Assembly: GCA_054601695.1 (NCBI GenBank)
Contig: BAAHQB010000076.1
Location: 434,001 to 498,000, forward strand
DNA: 64,000 bases
Origin: Amorphochlora amoebiformis
Taxonomy: Eukaryota; Cercozoa; Chlorarachniophyceae
Reading direction: 5' to 3'
The notes under the pieces were generated by a model that saw nothing but the letters and a program-made list of their open reading frames with translations, did not search any database and was not told the DNA's origin. This document shows, one piece after another, positions 41,792 to 61,828 of this stretch (positions within the stretch are counted from its first letter, which is position 1; every line of letters begins with the position of its first letter). The position numbers and the translations under genes were made by a program.

Positions 41792-43447
41792 CATTTGTAT
41801 ATAACCTATGATACTGTAGATCATAATATTACATATACTTTAAAATATCACATATATTGCATATATATATATATATATATAATATATATAAATTATTGTA
41901 TGTATATATATAGAATATGTATCATCTGAGAAATATATAAGAATAAAACTTTTATATAGTAGTATAGAAATCGAAGAATATCTCGAGTGTAACTACATAT
42001 ATAAATACGTAATATATATATATATATATATGTACATACTGATATACATATATATATATATATATATGTATTCATGTGGATATTTCTACCCATTATATAT
42101 AAATACGTGACCACACAGATATTTATATATTTGCATAATAATTATATATGTATATGTATATTTTCATACATCACACCAATATGTATATCTCATTACATAA
42201 ACATATTTATGAATATACAATCAGGTATACATCTTTGTAATAATCTGGAGCTTATCGTGAAGTTTGGAATGCAACGGTATCCTCTCCTCTCCTCTGTCTC
42301 GGAACCAGATATATTTCCTAATTTATATTATTTGTTTTCATGTGATCTACGTATTTGTACATATGAATATGTATTATTAATATAATATACATATATATTT
42401 AATATATATATATATATGTATGTGTGTGTTCAAAAATATGTATAAGATATGTAAATATGTATATATATATATATATATATGTATATATAAATATATATAT
42501 GGGTATAAATGCATATACATGTATATATATATATATGTAAATATACTATCTATATATTTCAATGTTTAATAAATATATCGCCTACATGCACATCCCCAGC
42601 GAGTAGACATCCGCCTCGAAGGAGGCCTGAGAATATGCCAAGTTAGGAACCAGCTGTAATGTCAAGATTGCCGGACTTGCAGACAGGCAGTTAGGCAGAG
42701 GGCGGAGACATATAGGCAGAGTTACATGTATGTGTATCATACTGTTTGCTATGTATCATATATAAAATATGTGCATGTACATATACAATGTATATATATA
42801 TATTATTTATGTTTATATATATATATATGTATGTACTAATATGTAAAAATTACATATAAATATATGTATATATATGTTTATATACTTATATGTATATATA
42901 TGTTTTATATATATATATATATACTTATATATATATATATATATATATTATATATCTATATATGTATATATATATATATACATATAAATGTAGGAGAGGG
43001 ATGGCCTTATCATTTCTATAAATATACATACATTTAATCATATTACAACGTATAATACACGTAAACCCATTGCCTTCCTTCCTACTACCACTGCAGAAAT
43101 AACTCATGTGAGTGACTGATGGGAGACATAGAGATAAGAAAGGAGAGAAAAAAGAGAGAGATGTATGTGTGTGTGTGTGGGGACACCTTCGTGTGCTTCA
43201 GGTACTCCGGAGCGTGATATTTCGATTCTTTCTTTGTACGTTTGGATTCCTCGGGCGATATCATACTAGAGTTTGGGCCGATCTTGTAGTCTAGGTTCAG
43301 AAACATAATCACGGTGTTGATAGTGGAATGCGTATGTTAGTAAGTGTTCGTACGTATGGATGTGTATGTATGTATCATATTTTATGTTTTGGTGTGTGTG
43401 TGTGTGTACGTATGAATATAGATAGATATGAATATACAAATATATAT

Positions 43448-43479
<32 letters not shown>

Positions 43480-43684
43480 GGATATATACAATACCTGAGA
43501 GTTTAACTGTGTTATTATTTAGGAGAATGTTTTTGGGTCGCAGGCGGAGATGAAGCATATCTAAAGAATGTATTGCTTCCAACCCTCTTGCCGACTCAAC
43601 TAGTTCAGAAAAATAAAAAATTAGTACATGATACGCATATATTTTATATACTGAGACACACACATATAATTTTATACCTATGAT

Positions 43685-43717
<33 letters not shown>

Positions 43718-43852
43718 ATATACATGTTGTACATTAATATGTTAGAAATTTAAATTAATGTACATATATGTATATTTTACATACATGTGTATTTGCATAC
43801 ATAGTTCAGAAAGGTGTAAGAATAGTATGTGTAAGTAAATATATATATGTAC

Positions 43853-43892
<40 letters not shown>

Positions 43893-44847
43893 TATGTGTA
43901 TCTGTGCAAAAATTTTACACATACAAACCTGCAAATATTCAAATGTAGACATACAGTACAAATATATATATCTGTATATGTATATGTATATATATCATAT
44001 CATATCACATATTTTATTATATTCATATGTGTACATATGCGTATGTATTTTATATTTAAACATGTACATTTCCGTATATTATGTATGTGTATACACACCT
44101 GTACATATGATATAAAATATATGTAGATATAGAATACACAATAGAGAGAGAGAGAGATCATAAATTCAATCCTTGTGAGTGTATAATATACACACATGTA
44201 TACATATATAAATCTGTATATGCATAAAAATAGATATTTATGTTTATTACATTAATGTGTACATACATGTACATATTTACATATTTGTATATATTATATA
44301 AATACATATATATATATATATATCATACATATATATATATATATCATATATATGTATATATATATATATATATATATACGTTTATAATAATTAAGTTTAT
44401 TCCAATCAATGGGGAAACGGTCTAGGGGAAGAAAGAGAGAGAAAAATATTAATCTGCGAGATAAGGGGTGTGAACGAAAAAGAGCTGAGAACAACAGTGA
44501 GGGAGGATTAGGGAGATGACATAACACAATATGTCTATTAACAAATATACATGTATACAATTATATAAAAATTTAAGTCATATATATGTAAATATATATG
44601 TATATATATAAAATACGCGTATCTGGACAAATATATATATAACATATAGATATTTACGTACATGCAAATAAAATTGCATGCTTACTATTCATAAACTAAC
44701 CCTTCATCACACACCCCCTACACCTGCATATTGCATGCGTAATTCGTCCGCGCAGTGTTTGTGCTCGAGGAGATCATAGATTGAGGACTCTGACATACGA
44801 TTAAAAAACTGTATGTACGCTCATTCAGTATACATATGATATATATT

Positions 44848-44885
<38 letters not shown>

Positions 44886-44960
44886 TATATTTGTGTGTAT
44901 ATATACATATATATATATATACATGTTTACTTATTTGTTTTAGCTAAACATATTTCATGA

Positions 44961-44994
<34 letters not shown>

Positions 44995-44996
44995 GC

Positions 44997-45029
<33 letters not shown>

Positions 45030-45188
45030 ATATATATATGTACAATGACAATATATATTATATACACATACACACACACACATATATACACACACATATT
45101 ATGTATTACACATACATATATACATATATACACATATAACCTATATACACATATACACATATTTACAAAACATATATAAATATATATA

Positions 45189-45220
<32 letters not shown>

Positions 45221-45299
45221 GTACATACAATATTTATTCATACAGTATACATCCATTCATATTCACATTCATGACATGTGTGTCTGCACACCCAATACA

Positions 45300-45331
<32 letters not shown>

Positions 45332-45509
45332 AATATATATATATGTATTTAATGTATATATACATGTATACACACATACATGTATATATCATATATATAT
45401 ATATATATATTATATATATAAATATATATAATATATATTATATATATATATATATGTATATATGTATATATGTATACACATATACATATGCATCCCCACG
45501 TATGTATAC

Positions 45510-45553
<44 letters not shown>

Positions 45554-45567
45554 CACATATATATATA

Positions 45568-45605
<38 letters not shown>

Positions 45606-46179
45606 CATGAATGTACATATATGTATCTATACATTTATATCTGCGTTGGTAAATATTGCACGAGATGTAAGGAGGTCGTATGCCCTGCTGTCGATATACG
45701 CGTACGATTGCGTTCATGCATTTCCGTATGTATTTCATCCATACACGTGTATTCATGTGCGTAGGTATACCATCACAGTACTCCCAAAGCACCCTGAAGT
45801 CCCCTTTGTCAATAAATCCGAGGATCCCAACCACGTTTTCATGCCTGCGAACACAAACCATCCGACCAGCATCAACACTCACATCCCCCCTATTCACCCA
45901 CAATCGCTTTATAGACCATATTTTCTGCAGTATTTAAATCGACTACCTTAAGGTTTCCAGCCGGCTCCTCTCCTTCAAAAACCATTTAGAGTCCCGAGTA
46001 GATCGTGCCTTGACCACAACAAAAGCGCCCTTGTCCTTGCCACTCACTAGCTTGGCTAGATACCCTGTTCCCACCGCCCTTCCGATCTCGATATCCTTTT
46101 CGGAATACCCCAAAACTCCCTTTTCCTCGATGCTAGCGCTCGACTGTCGGCTTCCCATCGGCCATGCTTCGTGCTGCAA
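39165..46179 (-). CDS. Protein kinase-like protein, predicted catalytically impaired (pseudokinase)
   Basis: Exons, minus strand 5' to 3': 45947-46179, 45771-45844, 45662-45684, 44724-44787, 43495-43599, 43187-43290, 42586-42653, 42231-42293, 41049-41091, 40615-40675, 40123-40160, 39310-39388, last exon ending about 39165 (an alternative stop lies near 39280). Kinase subdomains appear in order: glycine loop [13 protein letters not shown], Lys in [18 protein letters not shown], hinge [16 protein letters not shown], catalytic loop [17 protein letters not shown] in the DFG place, HAPEYL, DVYSLGM, and [12 protein letters not shown]. The HRD aspartate is replaced (His-Leu-Arg) and DFG reads DYK, so phosphotransfer is doubtful, while the ATP-binding Lys is kept. 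The C-terminal tail after RPSARH is not recognised. Phase agreement across the core is complete. Confidence 0.82.
39626..39765. repeat. TAA trinucleotide array in a kinase intron
   Basis: AATAATAAT units interrupted by GATGATA and ATATAAAA. Confidence 0.95.
40280..40475. repeat. Paired short telomere-type stretches in opposite orientation
   Basis: GGGTTAGTGTTAGGGTTAGG near 40290-40310 and AACCCTAACCCTAGCCC near 40449-40470 lie on either side of a TA tract, giving an inverted arrangement in a kinase intron. Confidence 0.75.
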
Positions 46180-46442
46180 AGGTCACGCTGATATGTCACA
46201 TGTGGGAGTCACGGAGATCATTGGAGATTCTTTGAGACGGGTGATAACTGATAAGAGACCGCAATCCCGGGAGTCCGGAGAAATTTCGAAGGCGTCACCC
46301 TTCGCCCGCGTTGCACGAACCCGGTTCGTTGGGCACATTTCTGTAGCCCAACTGAAGGCCACAGCCACACTAACCCGGGGAGTTACATGGAATCGAGTAG
46401 AATGCGAATCCGACGAGTTAAACTAATTTTTAGGCCTGAAAT
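46180..46442. promoter_or_regulatory. Divergent 5' gap, presumed bidirectional promoter
   Basis: About 260 bp without TA tracts between the kinase start (-) and the MTHFR start (+). Open frames cross it on both strands but show no family features. No core promoter element could be assigned. Confidence 0.5.
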
Positions 46443-50892
<4,450 letters not shown>

Positions 50893-51475
50893 GGATCCCA
50901 GCCGTATCTACCACATTCTAGACGGTGATATAAATGCATGATTCAACTTACGGTGGAGCTCTAGGTCTAGTAGTAGGTGTGCTCATGAACGTACGTAATT
51001 TTGAAAACTGTGACAAACTATTGCAAGCCGCCAATCAATATCATAGATGCAAAGTCATCTAGGACATCTCTGTCTAATATCCAGAGTCCGATAGCACTTA
51101 ATTTTACTAATACTAGAATATTTACTAGACACACACATATATTTACTAGATATATCCATTGTCTAGACAATAGACAATTTTTGAATTTAAGTTACCCAAC
51201 TTAGTGATGATTCTAAAACTTCCAAAAGTGTCAGACTTACTAGACTTAATTATCTAGCGCTTCCCTGCTAACTGTCGACGTCTCTGATTTTCATAGTGTG
51301 TAGGATATTCCTCTGGGTCTGCGATCCATGGTGCGAGGCTTACGTTAATCCCGGCAGTTGCCTGGCCAAGAAAATTACGTTTAATGCGAATAAGTACAAT
51401 TTTTGATCGATTCTTATATTTCTCATAAAATGTATATTGATGTTATAAATCCTACATATACTCATATAAACTAAT
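50893..51475. other. Convergent intergenic gap, CTAG-rich
   Basis: Follows the MTHFR stop. CTAG and ACTAGA words are frequent at 50960-51170 and TA tracts are absent, as in the other convergent gaps. The open frame at 51001-51204 shows no recognisable family. Confidence 0.55.
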
Positions 51476-51524
51476 TACACACACACACACACATACACAC
51501 ACACACACACATACACACACACAT

Positions 51525-51545
<21 letters not shown>
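51476..51545. repeat. CA microsatellite
   Basis: ACACAC repeats with occasional AT, passing into a TA tract at 51543-51571. It marks the return of intron-type sequence. Confidence 0.9.
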
Positions 51546-51576
<31 letters not shown>

Positions 51577-51826
51577 GCTACATTTCAAAGTACATGAGTA
51601 CCCAGTGTATTGTGTTTTTCTAAGGTAATATTGCCTTAGCAAACAGGGGGTTAGAGTGGGGGGAGAGAGATTTAGATTACTACTCTCTTGCAATCAGTGC
51701 ACAGCTCTAATACATATATGTATACACATATATATGCTTATAAAATGATATATATATATTATACACATACATGCATGTATATATATTATGTAGTAGTTAT
51801 TTTTGTAAAGATATAAATATATATAT

Positions 51827-51877
<51 letters not shown>

Positions 51878-51927
51878 AATACATATACATACACATATAC
51901 ATACATATATTAATATATACACATATT

Positions 51928-52014
<87 letters not shown>

Positions 52015-52241
52015 TACATGTATGTATAAATGTACATGAAAATTTATACATTTTTGGATTTCATAAAATTCGTATATGTATAGGAATTGGATACACATAT
52101 GAATTCGATACATAACACGTACACAAATATATATATATATATATATACTTATTATTTATATATCTCTGTGTACAATATATTGATATGTAATATATGTGTA
52201 GATGCATATATACATATACATACACATATTATATGTGTATG

Positions 52242-52284
<43 letters not shown>

Positions 52285-52441
52285 TGACATGAAAACATTT
52301 ACACACATATCCATTATGTACGTAGAGGTATGAACTTTACGTATACGTACACAGAGAATATACCTATACATCACACATATGAGTACGTATATAAAAATAT
52401 ACATCCGATAACGAGAATTTTAGACTAGAGTTTAATCCCAC

Positions 52442-52547
52442 GAGAAGTACCATCGAGGCGATGCTGAAATAGGGGTTCGGCTTCTTTTGAGCTTCCTTGA
52501 CCTGCAAATAACAAAATTATATCATTAGTATATAATAATATATATGT

Positions 52548-52583
<36 letters not shown>

Positions 52584-52720
52584 TATTCAATGTATGCTAT
52601 GCAAAAGCTACTGCAATACATATACATAGATAAATATAGGCATTGAGAACTATTTATATGTATATTGTGGAGAAATTTATATGTACTTTCATATTGTATA
52701 CATATATATATACATATATT

Positions 52721-52760
<40 letters not shown>

Positions 52761-53560
52761 TATGTGTAATGTATGGAGGATAAGTACTAAAAGTATTATG
52801 TATTACAACATATAAATTTATCTGTGAACGTCTATGTACAAGATACAATAATTGAATACCAATGTGCATCTATATACGTATAGATATTAATATATACCTA
52901 GAAATAATATTATTCCTTACGTACATATACAATATATGAATACAATGTCTATATAGGTTTGGATATTAATGTATACGTCTTTCGTTCATACCTAGAAGGA
53001 GACAATAATCATAAACACATGACATTTTATATAACGCACACATATTGAGGACAGATATGTATATGTGTGTGTATATATATACATCATATATATATATATA
53101 TATGTATAAATATATCATCAATATATATATATATATATATGCATATATATTTATACATATATAGAAATATACAAAGTATAATATACATAAAAATACATGT
53201 ATAAATTTATACTTTCCTTTCTTACATGTGTACATATCTATATATCTATATATATTTTATAAATATACATGTTAATCTACACATTTACATATGTCACATA
53301 AACAAAATGTAACATACCAAATGAATATATATATATATATATATATACATATATGTTTTTTAAATATGCATATATATATATATCTAATACGAAATACGTA
53401 CCAAAAAAATCAAGAAAAAGAAACAAAATATTCCATACGAACACACACGTGCGCACGTAGACATGAAAGAGAGAGAAACGGAAATATTCCGTTTTTCTGA
53501 GAGATAACCTGGTCAGGGCTGAAACGTGGAAGAAGTATCGTGTTGTAGGGTATCACGTAC
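52442..53560 (-). CDS. Two exons that may form a C-terminal extension of SRP54
   Basis: Exon 53509-53560 (YVIPYNTILLPRFSPDQ) and exon 52442-52501 (VKEAQKKPNPYFSIASMVLL) have AG/GT borders and compatible phases. If the last SRP54 codons use the donor ATGAA|GTAACA near 54765 instead of reading into the TAA stop, they join in phase. A short terminal exon (AILP then stop) could lie near 51625. Alternatively they belong to a separate small minus-strand gene. No family was recognised. Confidence 0.35.
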
Positions 53561-54018
53561 CTGTTAATGTTAGTTTGAATCCAGATCAGTTTAGGTAAAT
53601 ATACATATGTACATATATATATATATATGTATAAATATATTATATGTTCACTTATATACGTGTGTACATATACTTTTGATGTGTACAAATATGAATAAAT
53701 ATATGTATATATTATGAGTAAAGAATACTATATATATGTATATATATGTATATTATATGTATATATATATATATATATATAAATAATATGTATAAATATA
53801 TATATGTGTGGGAACATATATACTTAGGTAAATCTCTACGTATATGTATGAGTATATAGACATCCATGTATATATATATATATATATATATATATGTAAT
53901 ATATATATGTAACGATCTCTTCATAATGTACACAAAACATTGCGTACATGTAATATGCATTTAAACATTTGTATGTATACATATACATGTATATATTATA
54001 TATTTATACACATATATA

Positions 54019-54065
<47 letters not shown>

Positions 54066-54151
54066 CATACACATATACATTTTTATACATTTATGCATAT
54101 ACACTTACAAACATTTCATACATATGTATCTAATATAAGTATACAAAAATG

Positions 54152-54201
<50 letters not shown>

Positions 54202-54340
54202 AGATAGAGGCATGAGAGGAAAATTGAGATAGAGGGTTTTGAGATGTATATAGATACATGCATATGTATATATATCTACATATATAATATGTATAATATA
54301 TATGTATGTATATACATACATGTACATAGATACATATATT

Positions 54341-54386
<46 letters not shown>

Positions 54387-54698
54387 AATATATATACGAA
54401 ATATATAAATAAAAATCTACATTCACAAACCACACGTATTAATATAATATATATATATATATATATATATAAATGTATGTATACTATATTTACATATATA
54501 TATATGTATAACAATATATAAAAATATATAAAATATATACATGTAGTATACATATATATATATTATATATACATCATATATATTATACATATATATATGT
54601 ATATAGAGCAGCAAAATATATAACACAATACATATAAAAAAAAAATATATATACATACATATATATATGTATATATATAATAATAATATAATAATAAT

Positions 54699-54753
<55 letters not shown>

Positions 54754-54761
54754 TATATGTG

Positions 54762-54841
54762 TTACTTCATAGGCTGCTGACGGACGCCCATCATCGCACT
54801 AATCTGCCCGCGCATGTTTTTCTATATATATACATACATAC

Positions 54842-54878
<37 letters not shown>

Positions 54879-55096
54879 CTCATACCTACTATTATTACAC
54901 TTTTTCGGTTGAATTTAGATATATGTATATATATATATATGTGTATATATATATGTATATAGTTTATACACACACATATATATATATAAAATATATATGT
55001 GTATTAAGAAATTTTCGCTTCTGATGGTTCATTATAATCATACTTTTTCGGTTGAGCTTATATATATAAATGCACTCATACACACACACACATATA

Positions 55097-55143
<47 letters not shown>

Positions 55144-55278
55144 TTTATACATATTTGTACGTATATATATATGTATGTACTAATACTTCTAATATATGTA
55201 TTAAATATAATTTATATATATATATATATATATATTATGTGTATTTATCTCTATACTTACAATTATAGATATATATCA

Positions 55279-55324
<46 letters not shown>

Positions 55325-55498
55325 ACCAGAGAGTAGCAATACGCTGATAAATACATACATTACACACAGGTACCATACATACATGTATAGATGTATACAT
55401 ATAAATATATCGGTATGTATGTATGTATACATATTATATATATGCATGTATTATATATATATATATACATATTTATATATATATATATAAAACTATAT

Positions 55499-55534
<36 letters not shown>

Positions 55535-55876
55535 GCATATATTATATAAATATATATATATATGCATATATTATGTAAATATACATATATATATATATAT
55601 ATACATATATATATGTAAATAATACATACATTCATTAGGTGTATACACTTACAGACATATCTATGTATTAAACACATATATACATACAGACATATCCATG
55701 TATCACACACATACACACACACACACATATATATATACATACATATATACATATATATATATATGTATTGTATGTATATGTACCAGAGTAGCAATAAGCT
55801 CAGTAACAGTTTCTAGTGTGTTTCCAGACCCTAAGTATTATATGTAATACCATTATATTTACTGTATACATACATG

Positions 55877-55910
<34 letters not shown>

Positions 55911-56673
55911 GTAATATATATATTATATACATGTATGTATTTATATAACACATGTTATATATACAAACATATATATATATATATATATATACATATCTAT
56001 ACATATATATAATCTATAGATACATATATATATACATATAACCCTCTCTATCTCCCTGTGTCCTCTCTTATCTCTCCTCCTCTCTCATCTCTCTCCCCAT
56101 CTATTCCCTCTTTTATATCTGTGTCTTATCTCTCTTCGGATCTCTCTTTCTCAATCTCTTCCGCTATATGTATATTTCTCCTCTCTTATCTCTCTCTCTT
56201 TTTCCCTCTATCGTCCGCTGTCCTTTCTCTCTTTGTTTCTCTTATCTCTCTAGTTTTCCTCTCTCTCTCTCTCTCTCCCTGTATATGTCCTCTCTTTTCT
56301 GGCTTCCTCTCTCTCTTTTCACCTTGTTTCATCTTTCTTAATCTCTTTCTCTGTCTCTTCCTCCGTCTCTACCTCGCTTTCTTATCTCTCTCTCTCTCTC
56401 TCTCTATTCTATCTATCTATCTATCTATCTGTTCCCTTCCCTGTCTCCCTCTCTCTCTCTCTTTTCATCTCTATCTCCCTCTCCCTCTTCTCTCTCTCTC
56501 TTATCCTAACCCCCCCCGCTAATACTGTATACATAATAATATGTATTTATAGGTATGTATGTGTGTATGTATATATGTGTGTGTGTTTGAATTATATGTT
56601 TATGTATGTGTTTTATGTATGTATACATATGTATACATATCTACATATATATATAATATATGTGTATATATAT

Positions 56674-56711
<38 letters not shown>

Positions 56712-56792
56712 GTATACATGTATACATAATGTATATCTGTATATACGCGTATATATATACATATATATATATATATAATTATATAGATATAT

Positions 56793-56829
<37 letters not shown>

Positions 56830-57079
56830 CATGTATTGCATATATGCATGCTGTATATATATATATATATAAAGATAAAAGAGAGAGAGGAGAAAAAGAG
56901 ATAAGAGAGAGAGAGAGAAAAGAGATAGGAGAGGAGATTGTGTGTCAGAGAAAGAGAAATAGGAGAGGGGTATATATATATTATGTATGTATATACATGT
57001 GTGTGTATGTATTTATATGTAACATAAGAAATCATAAAATACATGTGCATATATACATCAAAATATGTACGTATATTCT

Positions 57080-57113
<34 letters not shown>

Positions 57114-57116
57114 CTC

Positions 57117-57149
<33 letters not shown>

Positions 57150-57157
57150 ATATATAT

Positions 57158-57191
<34 letters not shown>

Positions 57192-57659
57192 GGAATATGG
57201 AAGAGATAGAGAGAAAGAGAGAGAGAAGAGAAAGAGAGAGGGAGAGAGAGGTAGTTCGAGAAAGACAGATCGAGAGAGATAGATGGAGAGAGAGAGAGAG
57301 GAGTCAATTGCAAACCCTTGGCAATTCTTACGCGCCGCCTAATGCCGTCAGGGCGAGACTTATCGAATAGGCTGGGGTCTGCTCTCTCTCGTCTTGACAT
57401 AGAATCGATTATCGCAGTAAACCTTGCAATATTAGAAGTCATGTAAATATGTATCCAAAAAAATAGTTTTTACAGATATCATATACCTGTGATATACATA
57501 TGTATATATATGTATATATATATGTATATATTTGTGTATACATATATACTAATTTTATTTAACGTGTATGAGGGTCTACTCTTCGGTCTTGTCATGTAAT
57601 CAAGTATCTCAGTAAATATTGTAATATATTTATGTATGTTTATATATATTTTATGTATT

Positions 57660-57707
<48 letters not shown>

Positions 57708-58404
57708 CATATATATATATTATATATAATATATATATATATATATATATGTTTATATAAATACATGGAGTCATCTAAGGTAGTAAATTGATGATGTTCT
57801 AATATGCAATATATACATATATACTATATATATATATGTATATATATATATGTATACGTTTACACATTTATATTAGGTATGTGTACGACGATATGTATGT
57901 TATGGGTATAAATTATTAAAATGAATATGAATATGTATAATTATGCAATACATGTATATATATATATATGTAATACATATTTACTTATTTATCATCTATT
58001 TATTATACATATATAGACATGTATATTCATTTATATATTTAAATATATACATATGTATATATATATGTATATATTTACCTCTTAATTCGTTTCTCTCCCT
58101 CTGTGAGCTCACGGTCCGACATTTTCATACCTTATATACATATAATCGTACGTATGTATACATATACATATATATACATATATATATATATGTATACATA
58201 CATATATATACATATATATATATATATAAATATGTATATATACATACATACATATATATATATATGTATGTAAATATGTATATAAATATATGTATATAAA
58301 TTTATATATATATATATTTATATATGTATGTATATATATATGTGTGATTGGACGTTTATGCCTGAGTATATGGTATGCAACATTTTTTAAATACAAATAA
58401 GTAT

Positions 58405-58442
<38 letters not shown>

Positions 58443-58467
58443 TGTATGTATATATACACACACACAT

Positions 58468-58541
<74 letters not shown>

Positions 58542-58586
58542 TCCTTTTATACATAAGTGTGCACACACAGACAAACACGCGCACAC

Positions 58587-58633
<47 letters not shown>

Positions 58634-60288
58634 TAAATGTATAATATACAATACCTGGAATCATCTTGCCAATTTGAGCTAATGGTCCCATTTTCTCCAT
58701 GATGCCGAACTGGGCCTTAAAATCCTACATTCATTGCATACATATATATAATATATATATATATATGTATGATATAATATGACAAATATATATATGTATA
58801 TAATACCTATATATATATGTATACATATATATATATATATTATATATGATATAATATGACAAATATATATATATATATATATATGTGTATATATGTGTGT
58901 ATGCATATATATAGGTATGTATTAATGTACATGTATCTACGTATACACACACATGTAAGAATATGTAAATATATATATATATATATATATATGTACATTT
59001 ATACATATATATATATATATACATATGTACATATATATTTATATATATACATATATATACACATGTATACACACATTTATATATTATATATATTTATGTG
59101 TATATATGTGTATATATATGTATTTATATTGACACATAATCAAATAAATTAAATAAATACCTATATTCTTATATCAATACATACCCCCCATAAAGGTATG
59201 CATGCATGCATGTATATACACACCCCACACACATAATATACATACATACATACATACCTACCTACAAACATACATACATTAATACATATAAACATACATA
59301 CATACATACATACGTACATATCTATATACTATATACACATATCATTACAGCTAAATATGTAATAATAACGTAAGAGAACTGACAGTAAAATCGAACGTTC
59401 CGTCTTTCATCTTTTCCTCAAAAGACTTGGCGTCCTTGTCGCTGAAATAATAAAAAAAAGAAAGTTAAAATATCGGCCAGAAGCAGGGCGGAGAGAGAGA
59501 GAGAGAGACATACGGACGTAAAGTAATATATATATATATATAATATATATACATACACATATATATACATCTATATACATTATGTACATATCTATGAATA
59601 CATATAGATAGCTGATAAGTGTGCATTTTTACAAATCTGTACATATCTCTGTATTACATATATAGCATATATATGTTTATCCATACATACATGCATATAT
59701 ATATTATATGTATACATAAAAGTATATCAAAATTATGTATATATATATACATATATATATACATATATGTACGTTTGCTTATAAAAATAGACACATAGAA
59801 CAACAAAAACACACGCACACACACACACACGCACAGAAAAAAATCTAAAGGGAGAAAAAAATTAGGAGAAAATGAGAGCTTGTATAGGAGACTTAGAGAG
59901 CAGCACAAGATCAAACGAACGAAAGCAGAAAGTGAGCGGAAGAAAAGAGAGACCGAAAGACAAGTTATGTACAGAGAATGCAAGAGGGGAGAAGGGACGA
60001 GAGGGGGACAACGAGCGAGAGCGGTAGAAAGAGTATGAAGCGCACGTGTCGGTTGAATAACTTTTAGTATAAATACCATAAATGATCCAAAATGGAGGGA
60101 GGGTCAGAACGCGGGAGGCGGAAGGAGAGGAAGGGTGGTGTATTTATGTATGTGAGTGTGTGTATTTGTATTTTTATAGGTATGTGCTGGAGGAATGTGT
60201 ATGAAAATAGACATTACATATATACACTATATATATTATATATATATATAGATATAATTTATTATATATATATATATATATGTATATG

Positions 60289-60321
<33 letters not shown>

Positions 60322-60428
60322 ATCATGGTGTATGTATGTAATTATAGTTATAGAATAATATACAGAGATAACATACATATTACACTCACACACACACATA
60401 TATATATATATACATATACTTACATGCA

Positions 60429-60489
<61 letters not shown>

Positions 60490-60600
60490 TTGCATATATG
60501 TAATTTACCTAATTGCGGACTCAGCCTTCTCAATAAGGGATAACATATCTCCCATACCAAGGATTCTGATATATATATATATATATATATGTATGCGTGC

Positions 60601-60643
<43 letters not shown>

Positions 60644-61071
60644 ATACTTATATTTATATGTATGTGTAGCATAAAAGTGGAAATATATGCAAGTGTACAT
60701 GTGTACGTACCCTATTACTCAGTAAACACATTTGAATATACAAACATATGTATGTATATACATTGCATGTGAATATGTTTATACACATCCCCATACGGTT
60801 GGGGTAGAATAGGTAGATTTTAATTTATATATATATATATATTTATATATAAATATTATCTATATGTATGCATACAGTATACACCTCAAGATACTAAGTC
60901 CATGTGGACATAGATACCGTTGGGCCATACGGTCGGATTGGTATACACATATATATATATATATGTATATATATTTGCATGTATATGTATATTATATGTA
61001 CACCTCTTATATACTTAAGTACATGTATATATACATACATACGGTTGCGCCATAGGAATGGTATACATATG

Positions 61072-61103
<32 letters not shown>

Positions 61104-61146
61104 TGTATTTGCAAACATATATACCTCAATACACTAAGTATGTGAA

Positions 61147-61184
<38 letters not shown>

Positions 61185-61476
61185 AATATATATGTATATA
61201 TATATATATATATTATATATATATACATATATACACACATATATATATATATATATATAGTTGGGTCATACGACCGGGATATATATGTATATATGTATAT
61301 ATATATATTTATATATATGTAATATCTATACATCTCAAGATACATATACAAACCGTTGCGCCATACGGTCCGGATAGAATGGATCAAGGTCGTCCATCTT
61401 CTCTCCAACTCCAACAAACTTAATAGGCTTACCGGCGACCTATGTATAGGTGTTTTTATATATATATATTACATAT

Positions 61477-61510
<34 letters not shown>

Positions 61511-61591
61511 ATTATATGTATTATTTGTACACACATATGTGTATATAAATATTACAGACGGATATGTATATTTATAAATATGTATATGTTA

Positions 61592-61633
<42 letters not shown>

Positions 61634-61793
61634 AGATGTGAGCACAAATACAAACCAAACACACATCTAAACAAGCTCACAAACCCCTTTTTTAAACAAT
61701 CAAGATGACTTGTAAATAAATGTGTACTATAATATATATATGTATATATGTATATATATGTATATATATATACATACATATATTTTATATTTT

Positions 61794-61828
<35 letters not shown>

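Noticed and set aside
56058-56522. 154-aa Ser/Leu/Phe-rich plus-strand frame
   Set aside because: It is the translation of a CT-repeat tract inside an SRP54 intron.
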